Assembly (NCBI GenBank): GCA_029245785.1
Contig: JAQWOR010000052.1
Location: 1 to 37,953, forward strand
Direction: 5' to 3'
Source of the DNA: Polaribacter sp.
GTDB lineage: Bacteria > Bacteroidota > Bacteroidia > Flavobacteriales > Flavobacteriaceae
Length of the DNA: 37,953 nucleotides
In this document: positions 7,355 to 15,885 of the stretch, one piece after another
How the letters are laid out: every line of letters starts with the position of its first letter
Numbering within the stretch: position 1 is the first letter of the stretch
Notes under the pieces: model-generated
What the model saw: the letters and a program-made list of their open reading frames with translations, nothing else
Database searches by the model: none
What the model was told of the DNA's origin: nothing
Translations under genes and position numbers: made by a program

Positions 7355-7690
7355 TTACATTTCTAATTTGTTTACTTTGTTCATCATTTGAACACTGTGA
7401 ACCAGCGTTGCGCCACTTTTTATGGCAGCCCCAACATGTACTGCTTCCATCATTTCTTCTTTGGTAATTCCACGTTGTAAGCCATCTTTTGTATAGGCGT
7501 CAATGCAATACGGACACTGCTCTGTATGTGCAACTGCCAACGCAATTAACGATTTTTCTCGGGCTGTTAAAGCGCCTTCTTCAAACACTTTTTCGTAATA
7601 ATCGAAAAATTTTGCTCCCAATTCTTCGCTCCATTCTGTAATATTTCCAAACTTTCGTAAATCGGTGGGATCATAATATGTTTTTGACAT
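7355..7690 (-). CDS. AhpD/carboxymuconolactone decarboxylase-like protein, arsenosugar-cluster associated
   Basis: The 111-residue protein is a single alpha-helical AhpD-like (CMD) domain. Its redox motif is EQCPYC (Cys59 and Cys62), with a His at position 85 in EAVHVGAA, the arrangement used by AhpD-type peroxidases. Close homologues are annotated as peroxidase-like proteins associated with arsenosugar biosynthesis. It may reduce or handle an organoarsenic thiol or oxide intermediate, or protect the oxygen-sensitive ArsS; neither is shown by sequence. It lies 33 bases after the DUF547 gene and 127 bases before arsS, all on the minus strand. The cytoplasmic location is inferred from the lack of a signal peptide. 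Confidence 0.8.
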   Translation of the reverse strand: MSKTYYDPTDLRKFGNITEWSEELGAKFFDYYEKVFEEGALTAREKSLIALAVAHTEQCPYCIDAYTKDGLQRGITKEEMMEAVHVGAAIKSGATLVHSVQMMNKVNKLEM

Positions 7691-7723
7691 TTTTTGTGTT
7701 ATTTATTTTGAAAAATAAAGGTA

Positions 7724-8434
7724 CTACTTTCCATTTAAACCCCAGTCGTATTTTAAGAAACGTACCTTGGCTTTTTTGTTAATTTTTATCTCTGAATAGG
7801 AATTTAGGTAGTCAATTAAAGAACCGTTTTTGATAAAATCACTTTTAAACCAATCAAATATCTTAGAAAGAGACACCTTCTTTTTACTGATGTTATTTTT
7901 GCTGGTATCGTTGATGAATGTCTTCATTAAATCATCTAATTTTTCGTCAATATTTTCTTCAGTAAAAGCAAAATTCGCTAATTTAGGGCAAGATACTGAT
8001 GCGCAATTTACACCCACATGAATTCTGGGATCGTTAACGTCTTTCCGTAAAATGGCATGTTCAATGGTGTTTAAGGTGTGCATTTTTCCACCAATATTAG
8101 CAAACGGAATATTCCAGGCATCTTTTCCTTTTTGGGTAATTTTTGTAATGCTCTTTAACGGGTAGTTTTCTAAAATAATTTTGATTGTATAGGCATTGTA
8201 CGCATTAATCCAAAAAGCTTTTTTTTTGTATGGTGACCAACTTTTTTCTGGATGTGTGCTTGCTAAGTAAGAGAGGTAAGTGTTGAGCGTAACTTCGTCT
8301 TTTTTAAAACCCTTATAATCTACATTTCCTTTTTCATCAACATGTGTTTTTAATAGCGTATTGAGTGTTGCTGTTTGTGCAGTTGCATTCAGCAATAGAA
8401 ATAAAGCGCCTATCAGCGTCCATGTTTTTTTCAT
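7724..8434 (-). CDS. exported DUF547 family protein
   Basis: The 236-residue protein has a signal peptide (residues 1-20, ending NATAQ) and a DUF547 domain. The typical signatures are FWINAYNAYT (74-83), TIEH (123-126) and the cysteine motif VNCASVSCP (142-150). DUF547 has a papain- or transglutaminase-like look (conserved Cys, His and Asn), but no reaction is established for it as far as I know. It is the first gene of the minus-strand arsenic cluster. Homologues occur near ArsS-type radical SAM genes, so a link to arsenic or to envelope handling of the product is plausible. No clear -7 box is visible upstream. Confidence 0.75.
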   Translation of the reverse strand: MKKTWTLIGALFLLLNATAQTATLNTLLKTHVDEKGNVDYKGFKKDEVTLNTYLSYLASTHPEKSWSPYKKKAFWINAYNAYTIKIILENYPLKSITKITQKGKDAWNIPFANIGGKMHTLNTIEHAILRKDVNDPRIHVGVNCASVSCPKLANFAFTEENIDEKLDDLMKTFINDTSKNNISKKKVSLSKIFDWFKSDFIKNGSLIDYLNSYSEIKINKKAKVRFLKYDWGLNGK

Positions 8435-8541
8435 ATCTGGTATTTTGTTTGAAGATATAGACGGAAAATTGATGAAGACTTTACAGAAGTTCCTAAGTAT
8501 ATGAGGAAAATCACCTGTTTTAAATCCAACGCCACATTAAA

Positions 8542-8574
8542 AGACCTGCAAGGTTTTGAAAATCTTGTAGGTCT
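8542..8574 (-). repeat. imperfect palindrome, dispersed repeat, possible terminator
   Basis: Arms AGACCTGCAAGGTTTT (8542-8557) and AAATCTTGTAGGTCT (8560-8574) form a long imperfect hairpin. A 28-base core (8545-8572) matches a copy at 27068-27095 at 25 of 28 positions. On the minus strand the hairpin is followed by a short T-rich tract, so it could end transcription of the transporter gene at 8662. The rest of 8435-8661 shows no gene. Confidence 0.5.
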
Positions 8575-8661
8575 AAAAACTACATTACTTATAAAACACT
8601 GTTTGTGAATGTGTTATTTTTTTTGAAATGATTTTCCGTACTAAAAGAAAGTTTGTTGAAA

Positions 8662-9363
8662 CTAATCAGAGATTTCTTCACCAATTTTTAGATTAAATTT
8701 TTTCCGAAATAAAAACACAATTCCATATAAGATAGGGGTGTCTAAAAGGGCAATCATAATTTTAAACAAGACTCCACCAATTAATAGCCCCGAGAATTTA
8801 TCCCAATCAATAATTTCAAAAGAGCAAAGTAAAAGGAGTATTGTTAATGTGTCAACAAATTGAGAGGTAAAAGTTGAAAAATTATTCCGAAGCCATAAAT
8901 GTTTTCCTTTGGTGAGTTTTTTCCAAAAATGATACACTCTGATATCAATAAATTGGGCAAATAGATACGTCATCATAGAAGCAAATACAGCTAAAGGCGC
9001 TGCGCCAAAAACAGTTAAAAATGTTTCGTCGTTAACTTGTGACCATGAAGTAGCGGGTACTTGTTTTGAAATGTAAATGATTAATAAAGAAAAGAAAGAC
9101 GCAAAAATCCCAGCAATAACCACCTGGTTAGCCTTTTTCTTTCCATAGATTTCTGATAAAATATCTGTTATTAAAAAAGTGATTGGATATGGCAATAATC
9201 CAACAGATATTTCAAAAAGAGGTACATCAAAAAAACGAAGGTTAAAAGGATACCAATAAAAAAATTTTTGAAAAATTAGATTAGACGTTACTAAAGAAGC
9301 AATAAAAAGTGCCGCTAAAATTAAATAAATTAGTTGTGCCGTAGATTTTTGTTGCGTGGTCAT
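8662..9363 (-). CDS. queuosine precursor transporter (VUT/YhhQ family)
   Basis: From the chosen start the protein is 233 residues with about six hydrophobic membrane segments. It shows the YhhQ/VUT signatures PITFLITDILSEIYGKKKAN near the N-terminal third and a later NFSTFTSQFVDTL segment. YhhQ-type proteins import preQ0 or preQ1 for tRNA queuosine synthesis. I place the start at the ATG at 9361-9363 (MTTQQ). An upstream in-frame ATG at 9421-9423 would add 20 polar residues and run across the fabD promoter region, which is less likely. The gene is divergent from fabD. No queuosine synthesis genes are adjacent. Confidence 0.85.
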   Translation of the reverse strand: MTTQQKSTAQLIYLILAALFIASLVTSNLIFQKFFYWYPFNLRFFDVPLFEISVGLLPYPITFLITDILSEIYGKKKANQVVIAGIFASFFSLLIIYISKQVPATSWSQVNDETFLTVFGAAPLAVFASMMTYLFAQFIDIRVYHFWKKLTKGKHLWLRNNFSTFTSQFVDTLTILLLLCSFEIIDWDKFSGLLIGGVLFKIMIALLDTPILYGIVFLFRKKFNLKIGEEISD

Positions 9364-9402
9364 ATAACGAAAGTAAGCATTTCGATTGGTTTTAAAAATT
9401 TG

Positions 9403-9410
9403 TATGTTTG
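9403..9410 (+). promoter_or_regulatory. -7 promoter box for fabD
   Basis: TATGTTTG fits TAnnTTTG exactly and lies 41 bases before the fabD ATG, giving a leader of about 35 bases. The nearest TTG (9386-9388) is only 14 bases away, shorter than the usual spacing, so the -33 element is doubtful. Confidence 0.45.
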
Positions 9411-9451
9411 CCCCATCAAACAAACAACTAAAAAAATAACAACATAAATAG

Positions 9452-10339
9452 ATGAAAGCATATATTTTTCCAGGACAAGGAGCACAATTTACAGGAATGG
9501 GATTAGATCTCTACGAGAAATCTCCATTGGCACAAGAGCTATTTGAAAAAGCAAATGACCTCTTAGGGTTTTCAATTACTGATATTATGTTTGAAGGAAC
9601 GGCAGAGCAATTGAAAGAAACCAAAGTAACACAGCCTGCTATTTTTTTACATTCGGTAATTTTAGCGAACGTATTAGGAGATTCTTTTCAGCCAGAAATG
9701 GTAGCTGGACATTCTTTAGGGGAAATCTCTGCCTTGGTTGCCAACGGAGTTTTGTCTTTTGAAGACGGATTACAATTGGTTTCTAAAAGAGCATTGGCGA
9801 TGCAAAAAGCCTGTGAAATAAAACCTTCAACCATGGCAGCTGTTTTAGGCTTGGAAGATGTTGTTGTAGAAGACACGTGTAAAGAAATTGATGGCGTAGT
9901 AGTTGCTGCTAATTATAATTGCCCAGGGCAATTGGTTATTTCTGGAGAAGTAACAGCTATTGAAAAAGCTTGTAAGGTATTGACAGAAAAAGGAGCAAGA
10001 AGAGCCTTAGTGTTACCTGTTGGTGGTGCGTTTCATTCTCCGATGATGGAACCTGCTCGTGAAGAATTAGCAGCAGCAATTAAGGCAACTACCTTTAATG
10101 AGCCTACCTGTCCGGTATATCAAAATGTGGTTGCAAAGGCAGTTACCAATCCAGTCGAAATTAAGGAAAACTTAATGTTGCAATTAACAGCTCCGGTACG
10201 TTGGACACAGTCCATACAACAAATGGTTGCTGATGGCGGAACTGAATTTATTGAAGTAGGCCCAGGAAAAGTATTGCAAGGATTGATGCGTAAAATTGAT
10301 CGAAGCGTTGCCGCAAGTGGGGCTGCTGTAGAAGCATAA
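9452..10339 (+). CDS. fabD: malonyl-CoA:ACP transacylase
   Basis: The 295-residue enzyme moves malonyl groups from CoA to acyl carrier protein for fatty-acid elongation. It starts with IFPGQGAQ (5-12) and has the nucleophile elbow GHSLGE (86-91, Ser88). Arg113 lies in SKRALAMQ (carboxylate binding), and the catalytic His is at 195 in GGAFHSPMM. Length is normal for FabD. It appears to be monocistronic: divergent from the transporter and ended by a strong terminator shared with galE. Confidence 0.95.
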   Translation: MKAYIFPGQGAQFTGMGLDLYEKSPLAQELFEKANDLLGFSITDIMFEGTAEQLKETKVTQPAIFLHSVILANVLGDSFQPEMVAGHSLGEISALVANGVLSFEDGLQLVSKRALAMQKACEIKPSTMAAVLGLEDVVVEDTCKEIDGVVVAANYNCPGQLVISGEVTAIEKACKVLTEKGARRALVLPVGGAFHSPMMEPAREELAAAIKATTFNEPTCPVYQNVVAKAVTNPVEIKENLMLQLTAPVRWTQSIQQMVADGGTEFIEVGPGKVLQGLMRKIDRSVAASGAAVEA

Positions 10340-10360
10340 ATAGAAAGAAATTTACATAAA

Positions 10361-10398
10361 AAAACCTTGCAGATTTTTAAATTCGCAAGGTTTTTTTT
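10361..10398. terminator. bidirectional terminator between fabD and galE
   Basis: A perfect 10-base stem, AAAACCTTGC (10361-10370) and GCAAGGTTTT (10385-10394), is followed by a T-run on the plus strand and by A/T-rich sequence on the minus side. It sits between the convergent fabD and galE genes and can serve both. Confidence 0.85.
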
Positions 10399-10412
10399 AT
10401 GCTTTAACAAGC

Positions 10413-11420
10413 TTATTGTTTCAACTGCCATTTCCAAGCAGCTGCTAAAGCCTCTTCCAGACTTTTTTCGGTTTTCCAATGGAGTTTTTTGTTGGCAATA
10501 GTGGTGTCTGCATAGGCGGCAGTGATATCTCCTTCTCGTCTTCCAACCATTTTATAATGTAGTGATTTTCCAGACACTTTTTCAAAAGTCTTGATGACTT
10601 CTAATACAGAAGTACCCTTACCTGTACCTACATTGTAGTATTCAAAGTTGTTTTCATTTTGTTTGTTAAGCAAGCGTTGCAAGGCTGCGATATGCGCTTT
10701 TGCTAAGTCTACCACATGAATATAATCTCTTACAGCGGTTCCGTCTGAGGTTGGGTAATCATCACCAAAAACAGAGAGCTCTTCACGGATTCCTGCTGCG
10801 GTTTGGGTAATAAACGGAATTAAATTCTGAGGAACTCCTAGAGGTAGTTCGCCAATTTTAATGCTTTCATGGGCTCCAATTGGATTGAAATAGCGCAAAG
10901 CAATGGCATTCATTGCATATGCATTGCAACTTTCTTTAATAATTGCTTCTCCAATTTGTTTGGTGTTTCCGTACGGAGACTCCGCTGCTTTAATCGGGGC
11001 ATTTTCTGTAATGGGCAATTCGTCAGCTTGTCCATACACCGTACAGGAAGAGCTGAAAATAAAATGATCGAGCTTGTGGTTCTTCATTTCTTGGAGCAGA
11101 GTTACCAAACTTCCGATATTGTTTTCGTAGTAATCCAATGGTTTTTCAACGCTTTCTCCTACGGCTTTAAAAGCTGCAAAATGAATAACCCCATCAACAG
11201 CAGTTGTATCGAAAAACTGTTGTACAGCTGTTTTTACTCGTAAGTCAATCTGATGAAATTCAGGATTAATACCAGTAATTGAAGTAATGTTTTCTAGCAC
11301 TTCTATCGTTGTGTTTGATAAGTCATCAATAATGACAACTTCAAAACCTGCATGTTGTAATTCTACAACGGTATGTGAGCCAATAAAGCCTAAGCCTCCA
11401 GTAACTAGTATTTTTTTCAT
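10413..11420 (-). CDS. galE: UDP-glucose 4-epimerase
   Basis: The 335-residue extended short-chain dehydrogenase interconverts UDP-glucose and UDP-galactose using bound NAD. Visible are the NAD motif GGLGFIGS (8-15), DDLSN (32-36), SSSCTVYG (123-130, catalytic Ser125), and the YxxxK pair SPYGNTK (Tyr150, Lys154). The length matches GalE. It lies 27 bases after a DegT-type aminotransferase gene in the same direction, suggesting a small sugar-nucleotide operon for surface polysaccharide. UDP-GlcNAc epimerase activity is possible in relatives, so substrate breadth is uncertain. Confidence 0.9.
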   Translation of the reverse strand: MKKILVTGGLGFIGSHTVVELQHAGFEVVIIDDLSNTTIEVLENITSITGINPEFHQIDLRVKTAVQQFFDTTAVDGVIHFAAFKAVGESVEKPLDYYENNIGSLVTLLQEMKNHKLDHFIFSSSCTVYGQADELPITENAPIKAAESPYGNTKQIGEAIIKESCNAYAMNAIALRYFNPIGAHESIKIGELPLGVPQNLIPFITQTAAGIREELSVFGDDYPTSDGTAVRDYIHVVDLAKAHIAALQRLLNKQNENNFEYYNVGTGKGTSVLEVIKTFEKVSGKSLHYKMVGRREGDITAAYADTTIANKKLHWKTEKSLEEALAAAWKWQLKQ

Positions 11421-11447
11421 ATTTTTTTTCAGTCTTTAGCTGTTAAT

Positions 11448-12575
11448 TTATCCTACAAATTCTAAAATTGTTTTTGTAATAAATTCCAATTGTTCTATGT
11501 CTAGTTCTGTATTCATTGGTAAGGAAATTACGGTGTCAATCAATTGATTGGTTACTGTAAAATCGTCTTCGTTGTAACGTGCATCTGTATATGCTTTTTG
11601 TGCGTGTAAAGGAACCGGGTAATAAATGGCATTCGGAATATTATTATCTAATAAATGTTGATGCAATTCATCACGTTTTCCATTGGTAATTTGTAAGGTG
11701 TATTGGTGAAAAACGTGTGTAGAAAAATTACTAATTACCGGTGTGCTGATGTTTGAATTGCTTGCAAAAGCTGCACTGTAAAATTCTGCTGCTTTTCTAC
11801 GTGCATCACAATAGCTATCTAATAGCGGTAGTTTTGTTTTTAAAACGGCAGCTTGAATACTGTCTAAGCGAGAATTTACTCCCACAACATCATGGTAATA
11901 CCGCCTGTACATTCCGTGGTTTACCACTCCTCGAAGCGTGTGCGCTAAGTCATCATCATTGGTAAAAATGGCACCGCCATCACCATAACAACCTAAGTTT
12001 TTAGAAGGGAAGAAAGAGGTGGTTCCTACATTTCCTATCGTTCCTGCTTTTTTTGTGGTTCCGTCTTTAAAGGTGTAATCTGCTCCAATGGCTTGTGCAG
12101 TATCTTCTATGACATGTAAATTATGTGCTTTGGCAACGTCCATAACGGCTTCCATATTGGCGCATTGTCCAAATAAATGTACAGGAACAATTGCTTTTGT
12201 TTTTGGAGTGATGGCTTTTTTCAAGGCTTCAATATCCATGTTAAATGTGTCGGCTTCAACATCAACCAAAACAGGTGTTAGCTTTAACAAAGCAATTACT
12301 TCCACAGTGGCTGCAAAGGTAAAGTCGGCTGTAATTACTTCGTCGCCTTGGGTTAAGCCCAAGCCCATCATTGCAATTTGCAAGGCGTCTGTTCCGTTGG
12401 CACAAGGAATTACGTGTTTTACATCTAGATATTTTTCTAAATCTGCTTGGAACTCTTTTACATAAGGGCCGTTAATATAGGCTGCTGAGTTTAAAACTTC
12501 TTGAATCGAAGCGTCTACAGTTTCTTTTATGTGTTTGTATTGACCAGGAAGATCAACCATTTGAATTTTTTTCAT
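11448..12575 (-). CDS. DegT/DnrJ/EryC1/StrS family aminotransferase
   Basis: This PLP-dependent sugar aminotransferase has 375 residues from the chosen start MKKIQMVD. Features are ANGTDALQIA (cofactor phosphate loop), VIEDTAQAIGA (PLP-ring Asp, about residue 158) and FFPSKNLGCYGDGGA (Schiff-base Lys, about residue 192). Family members make amino sugars such as N-acetylated amino-deoxy sugars for lipopolysaccharide or glycan. The start at 12575 is preferred over an in-frame ATG 24 bases upstream, because the shorter form begins like other family members and leaves room for the -7 box at 12597-12604. It is co-oriented with galE. The exact sugar substrate is unknown. Confidence 0.88.
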   Translation of the reverse strand: MKKIQMVDLPGQYKHIKETVDASIQEVLNSAAYINGPYVKEFQADLEKYLDVKHVIPCANGTDALQIAMMGLGLTQGDEVITADFTFAATVEVIALLKLTPVLVDVEADTFNMDIEALKKAITPKTKAIVPVHLFGQCANMEAVMDVAKAHNLHVIEDTAQAIGADYTFKDGTTKKAGTIGNVGTTSFFPSKNLGCYGDGGAIFTNDDDLAHTLRGVVNHGMYRRYYHDVVGVNSRLDSIQAAVLKTKLPLLDSYCDARRKAAEFYSAAFASNSNISTPVISNFSTHVFHQYTLQITNGKRDELHQHLLDNNIPNAIYYPVPLHAQKAYTDARYNEDDFTVTNQLIDTVISLPMNTELDIEQLEFITKTILEFVG

Positions 12576-12596
12576 TGCTGTAATTTTATGACCGTT

Positions 12597-12604
12597 CAAA
12601 AATA
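12597..12604 (-). promoter_or_regulatory. -7 promoter box for the DegT-galE unit
   Basis: Minus-strand TATTTTTG matches TAnnTTTG and lies about 22 bases upstream of the chosen aminotransferase start. A divergent -7 box for the acylase gene is 14 bases away, so the two promoters are back to back. Confidence 0.4.
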
Positions 12605-12618
12605 CAATTTAATTCTGT

Positions 12619-12626
12619 TATCTTTG
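12619..12626 (+). promoter_or_regulatory. -7 promoter box for the acylase gene
   Basis: TATCTTTG is an exact TAnnTTTG match 20 bases before the ATG at 12646. The leader would be about 13 bases. No convincing -33 TTG is seen. Confidence 0.45.
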
Positions 12627-12645
12627 GTAAAAATCACAAAACGAA

Positions 12646-15027
12646 ATGAAGCTTATAAAAAAAATTATAAAAATTGTTATTGCCCTTCTTTTAGTAGTAA
12701 TTGTTGGATCTTGGTTGTATAGCAGAACCTTACATCCAACCTATGATGGAGAAATTGAATTGGAAAATCTTACGGATGAGGTTACGGTGTATTATGATGA
12801 AGTAGGTGTGCCGCACATCAATGCACAAAATCAAAAAGATGCCTATACGGCGTTGGGCTATGTACACGCACAAGATAGATTGTGGCAAATGGAACTGATT
12901 CGAAGAATTTCTGCAGGAAGATTAGCAGAACTGTTTGGAAGAGAATTAGTGCCAACAGATGTGTTTTTCTCAAGTTTGGGAATTGAAGAAGCGGCTGAAA
13001 AAACAATCGAAAACTTAGATGTTAATTCTGAAGTGTATGCATTGTCGAATGCCTATTTGAATGGAATCAATCAATTTATAGAAAATGGACCCACGCCAAT
13101 CGAGTTTTCTTTGGTGGGTGTAAAAAAAGAAACTTATACCATGAAAGACATGTACAATGTTTTCGGATATATGGCATTTAGTTTTGCGATTGCTCATAAA
13201 ACAGATCCGTTGTTAACAGAGGTAAAAGAGAAGCTAGGAGAGGCTTATTATCAAGAGTTAATAGGTTCAATAGCGAAGGATACCGTTTATATTAAGAATG
13301 AACAACATGGAGAGATCAAGGCCGGCTTTGCAACAGCAATGAATAATTTATATGACAACTTGCCGATTTCGCCATTTATAGGAAGTAATTCTTGGGTAAT
13401 TGGTGCCGATAAAACTAAAAATGGACATGTTATTCTTGTGAATGATCCACATATTGGTTTTGCGCAGCCATCAGTGTGGTATCAATCACACATAAAGACG
13501 CCAACATATGAAATGTATGGATTTAATATGGCTTTAACACCATTTTCTATGTTGGGACACAATAGAGCATATGCTTATGGTGTGACGATGTTTGAAAATG
13601 ATGATGTTGATTTTTATTTCGAAAAAAACAATCCGAAAAATTCAAAAGAATACAGTACTCCGAACGGATTTGTTCCTTATAAATTTATTGAAAAACGCAT
13701 CAAAATAAAAGGAGAAAAAGACACGGTATATCAAATTAGGGTGAGTAAACATGGCCCTATTATGAATGATGCTATTAAGCATATTGATGATGATAGGCCT
13801 ATGGCAATGCAATGGATCTATACAAAATTAAAAAATGAACTGATGGAGGTTTCTTATGAAATGTCTCATGCAGCATCGTTAGAAGATTTTAGAAAAGCAG
13901 CCAGTAAATTACATGCGCCAGGACTAAATATTATGTATGGTGATGCAAAAAAGAACATCGCTTGGTTTGCTTCGGCAAAGTTGTATAAATTTCGAGAAGG
14001 TGTAGATCCTAAGCTTGTTTTAGACGGTGCCTCTGGAGAGGATGAGATTGTTGAGTATTTAGATTTTAAAGACAATCCACAAGCGATTAATCCAGCATGG
14101 AATTATGTGTATTCTGCAAACAATCAGCCAGACACTATTGCAGGAATTTTGTATCCAGGTTATTATTTACCACGTGATAGAGCGCAGCGAATTGTAAATT
14201 TATTGGAGGCTAAAAACGATTTTACCAAAGAAGATGCAGCTAGCATGGTGTATGATGTTACCTCGGCAACAGCAGCAGATAATATTCGAAAATTAGCCAC
14301 TGGAATTGACATGTCAAAACTGACTCCTAATGAGCTAAAAAGCCTAAAAGAACTGCAAGAATGGAACGGAGAGTTTGCGAAAGGCAAGGTAGCTCCAACT
14401 ATTTACACCCGGTTTATGTACGCGTTTTTAGTGGATACTTTTAAAGATGAAATGCAAGCAGGTTTTACACAGTTTATTAATACGCCATTACAGAAAAAAA
14501 TCTGGCTAACACAAATTGACAAGGTCAATTCTGTTTGGTGGGATGATATTACTACCAAAGGTGTGAAGGAAGCACGACAAGACATTATTACAAAATCATT
14601 TCAATCTTCTATTGCTTTTTTAGAAAATCAATTGGGAGAAAATGTAGAAGGTTGGGTATGGAGTCGGGTGGCTTCTGTAGAGCACAAGCATTCATTAGGA
14701 GAAGTTGCCTTATTGCGAAAGTATTTTAATGTAGGTCCTTTTGAAACAAATGGAGGGAATGAGGTAATTAACAATCAAATTTTTAAATTAAATAGTACAG
14801 GTTATTATAAAATTCATGCGGGTCCTTCTACGCGTCGAGTGATTGATTTTTCTGATGTAGAACATAGTTTGGGGATTTTACCAACTGGGCAGTCAGGAAA
14901 TGTGTTTAGTCCACATTATAAAGATCAAGCTCAAAAATATTTAGATGGGAAATCTGTGATGATGAAGTTAAATCAAAAAGAAATAGAAACTTCTGAAAAC
15001 AAATTGGTATTGAAGCCGGTTAAATAG
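12646..15027 (+). CDS. penicillin acylase family Ntn hydrolase
   Basis: The 793-residue precursor begins with a membrane-spanning or signal segment (about residues 6-24). It continues with the alpha-chain motif DEVGVPHINA (51-60) and GYVHAQDRLWQMEL (71-84). The autoproteolysis site is Gly246-Ser247 in PFIGSNSWVIG, where Ser247 becomes the N-terminal nucleophile of the beta chain, followed by VNDPHIGF (265-272). Relatives hydrolyse amide bonds of penicillins, acyl-homoserine lactones or lipopeptides. The natural substrate here cannot be told. It should act in the periplasm, probably anchored. It stands alone between divergent and convergent neighbours. Confidence 0.9.
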   Translation: MKLIKKIIKIVIALLLVVIVGSWLYSRTLHPTYDGEIELENLTDEVTVYYDEVGVPHINAQNQKDAYTALGYVHAQDRLWQMELIRRISAGRLAELFGRELVPTDVFFSSLGIEEAAEKTIENLDVNSEVYALSNAYLNGINQFIENGPTPIEFSLVGVKKETYTMKDMYNVFGYMAFSFAIAHKTDPLLTEVKEKLGEAYYQELIGSIAKDTVYIKNEQHGEIKAGFATAMNNLYDNLPISPFIGSNSWVIGADKTKNGHVILVNDPHIGFAQPSVWYQSHIKTPTYEMYGFNMALTPFSMLGHNRAYAYGVTMFENDDVDFYFEKNNPKNSKEYSTPNGFVPYKFIEKRIKIKGEKDTVYQIRVSKHGPIMNDAIKHIDDDRPMAMQWIYTKLKNELMEVSYEMSHAASLEDFRKAASKLHAPGLNIMYGDAKKNIAWFASAKLYKFREGVDPKLVLDGASGEDEIVEYLDFKDNPQAINPAWNYVYSANNQPDTIAGILYPGYYLPRDRAQRIVNLLEAKNDFTKEDAASMVYDVTSATAADNIRKLATGIDMSKLTPNELKSLKELQEWNGEFAKGKVAPTIYTRFMYAFLVDTFKDEMQAGFTQFINTPLQKKIWLTQIDKVNSVWWDDITTKGVKEARQDIITKSFQSSIAFLENQLGENVEGWVWSRVASVEHKHSLGEVALLRKYFNVGPFETNGGNEVINNQIFKLNSTGYYKIHAGPSTRRVIDFSDVEHSLGILPTGQSGNVFSPHYKDQAQKYLDGKSVMMKLNQKEIETSENKLVLKPVK

Positions 15028-15081
15028 AGTCAAGACCGCTACGCTTTAAGACCTAAGAGCTAAGAACCAAGGACGCTGCTG

Positions 15082-15100
15082 CCGCACGATTGTATCGTGT
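15082..15100. repeat. small palindrome in the acylase-nitroreductase gap
   Basis: CCGCACGAT (15082-15090) pairs with ATCGTGTGG (15094-15102) around TGT, with one G-T wobble. No T-run follows on either strand, so terminator function is doubtful. The gap 15028-15142 also holds a purine-rich stretch of repeated AAGAGC/AAGAAC-like words and no gene. Confidence 0.3.
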
Positions 15101-15142
15101 GGTAAATAAGTTAAGATAAATAGCAGAGAATCATTTTGTTTT

Positions 15143-15877
15143 CTAGACTTCGGTATATACTTCTTCAAAAGGAATTCGAAAACGTTCTCCATATACGCCT
15201 TCTGGTTTTCTGATGCCACAGCTAATAATCATGTTGATCTCAGCGCCTACAGGTAGTTTTATGGCTTGTTTTACACGCCATGTATCTGAACCTTCCATTG
15301 GGCAGGTGTCATACCCAATAGCAGCCATACTTATCATAAAATTTTGTGCAGCCAGCGCTGCTGTTTTATGAACAACAACACGCATGTCTTGCTCGCGAAC
15401 TTCGCGATACATAGGTCTAAATATCCCTGAAATTAGTGCCACAAGGTATTTGAACCATCCAAAAATACCGTAAAAATCTGCATAGGTAAAGGGCATTAAT
15501 TTTCCGTAGTAATTCCTAGCCATTTTCTCTCTACCACTTTGCTCTGATGTTGGTTTTGGAGGAAAGAGTATGTTGAGGTTTTTTAAATTTGCTTGTACTC
15601 GTTTTTTCCATAAATCTTTTCGTGTAACAATAATCACTAATTGTTGTGCTGTTGTTGCTGCTTTTTGATTGAAACAAAAAGGGGCAATTTTTTGAATCAC
15701 TTCTTTAGAGGTGATGTGATAAAATTCCCACAATTGCATATTGCTGCTATTTGGGGCAAGAACAGCTTGTTCAATGCATTGTTTTACACGTTGCGTGTCA
15801 AGTGGTTTTTCTGCGTCATAGACTCTTACGGAACGTCTGTATTGTATGGCTTCCGAGACTGATTTTTCTGCTGACAT
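15143..15877 (-). CDS. nitroreductase family protein with hydrophobic insert
   Basis: From the start MSAEKSVSEA the protein has 244 residues. The nitroreductase N-terminus is clear: AIQYRRSVRVYD (FMN-binding Arg region, residues 10-21) and LAPNSSNMQLWEFY. The C-terminal part is SMAAIGYDTCPMEG and IISCGIRKPE. Between them lies an extra segment, about residues 100-163, with a strongly hydrophobic FYGIFGWFKYLVALISGIF (135-153) that ordinary nitroreductases of about 200 residues lack. An in-frame ATG at 15928 would overlap the upstream gene, so the start 8 bases after that gene's stop is chosen. An FMN-dependent reductase is well supported; the substrate is unknown. Coupling with the AlkB-type gene is inferred. 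Confidence 0.82.
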   Translation of the reverse strand: MSAEKSVSEAIQYRRSVRVYDAEKPLDTQRVKQCIEQAVLAPNSSNMQLWEFYHITSKEVIQKIAPFCFNQKAATTAQQLVIIVTRKDLWKKRVQANLKNLNILFPPKPTSEQSGREKMARNYYGKLMPFTYADFYGIFGWFKYLVALISGIFRPMYREVREQDMRVVVHKTAALAAQNFMISMAAIGYDTCPMEGSDTWRVKQAIKLPVGAEINMIISCGIRKPEGVYGERFRIPFEEVYTEV

Positions 15878-15885
15878 AAAGGAAA

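Noticed and set aside
9364..9423. Longer start for the queuosine precursor transporter
   Set aside because: It would place the coding region across the fabD -7 box and add a polar tail that the family lacks.
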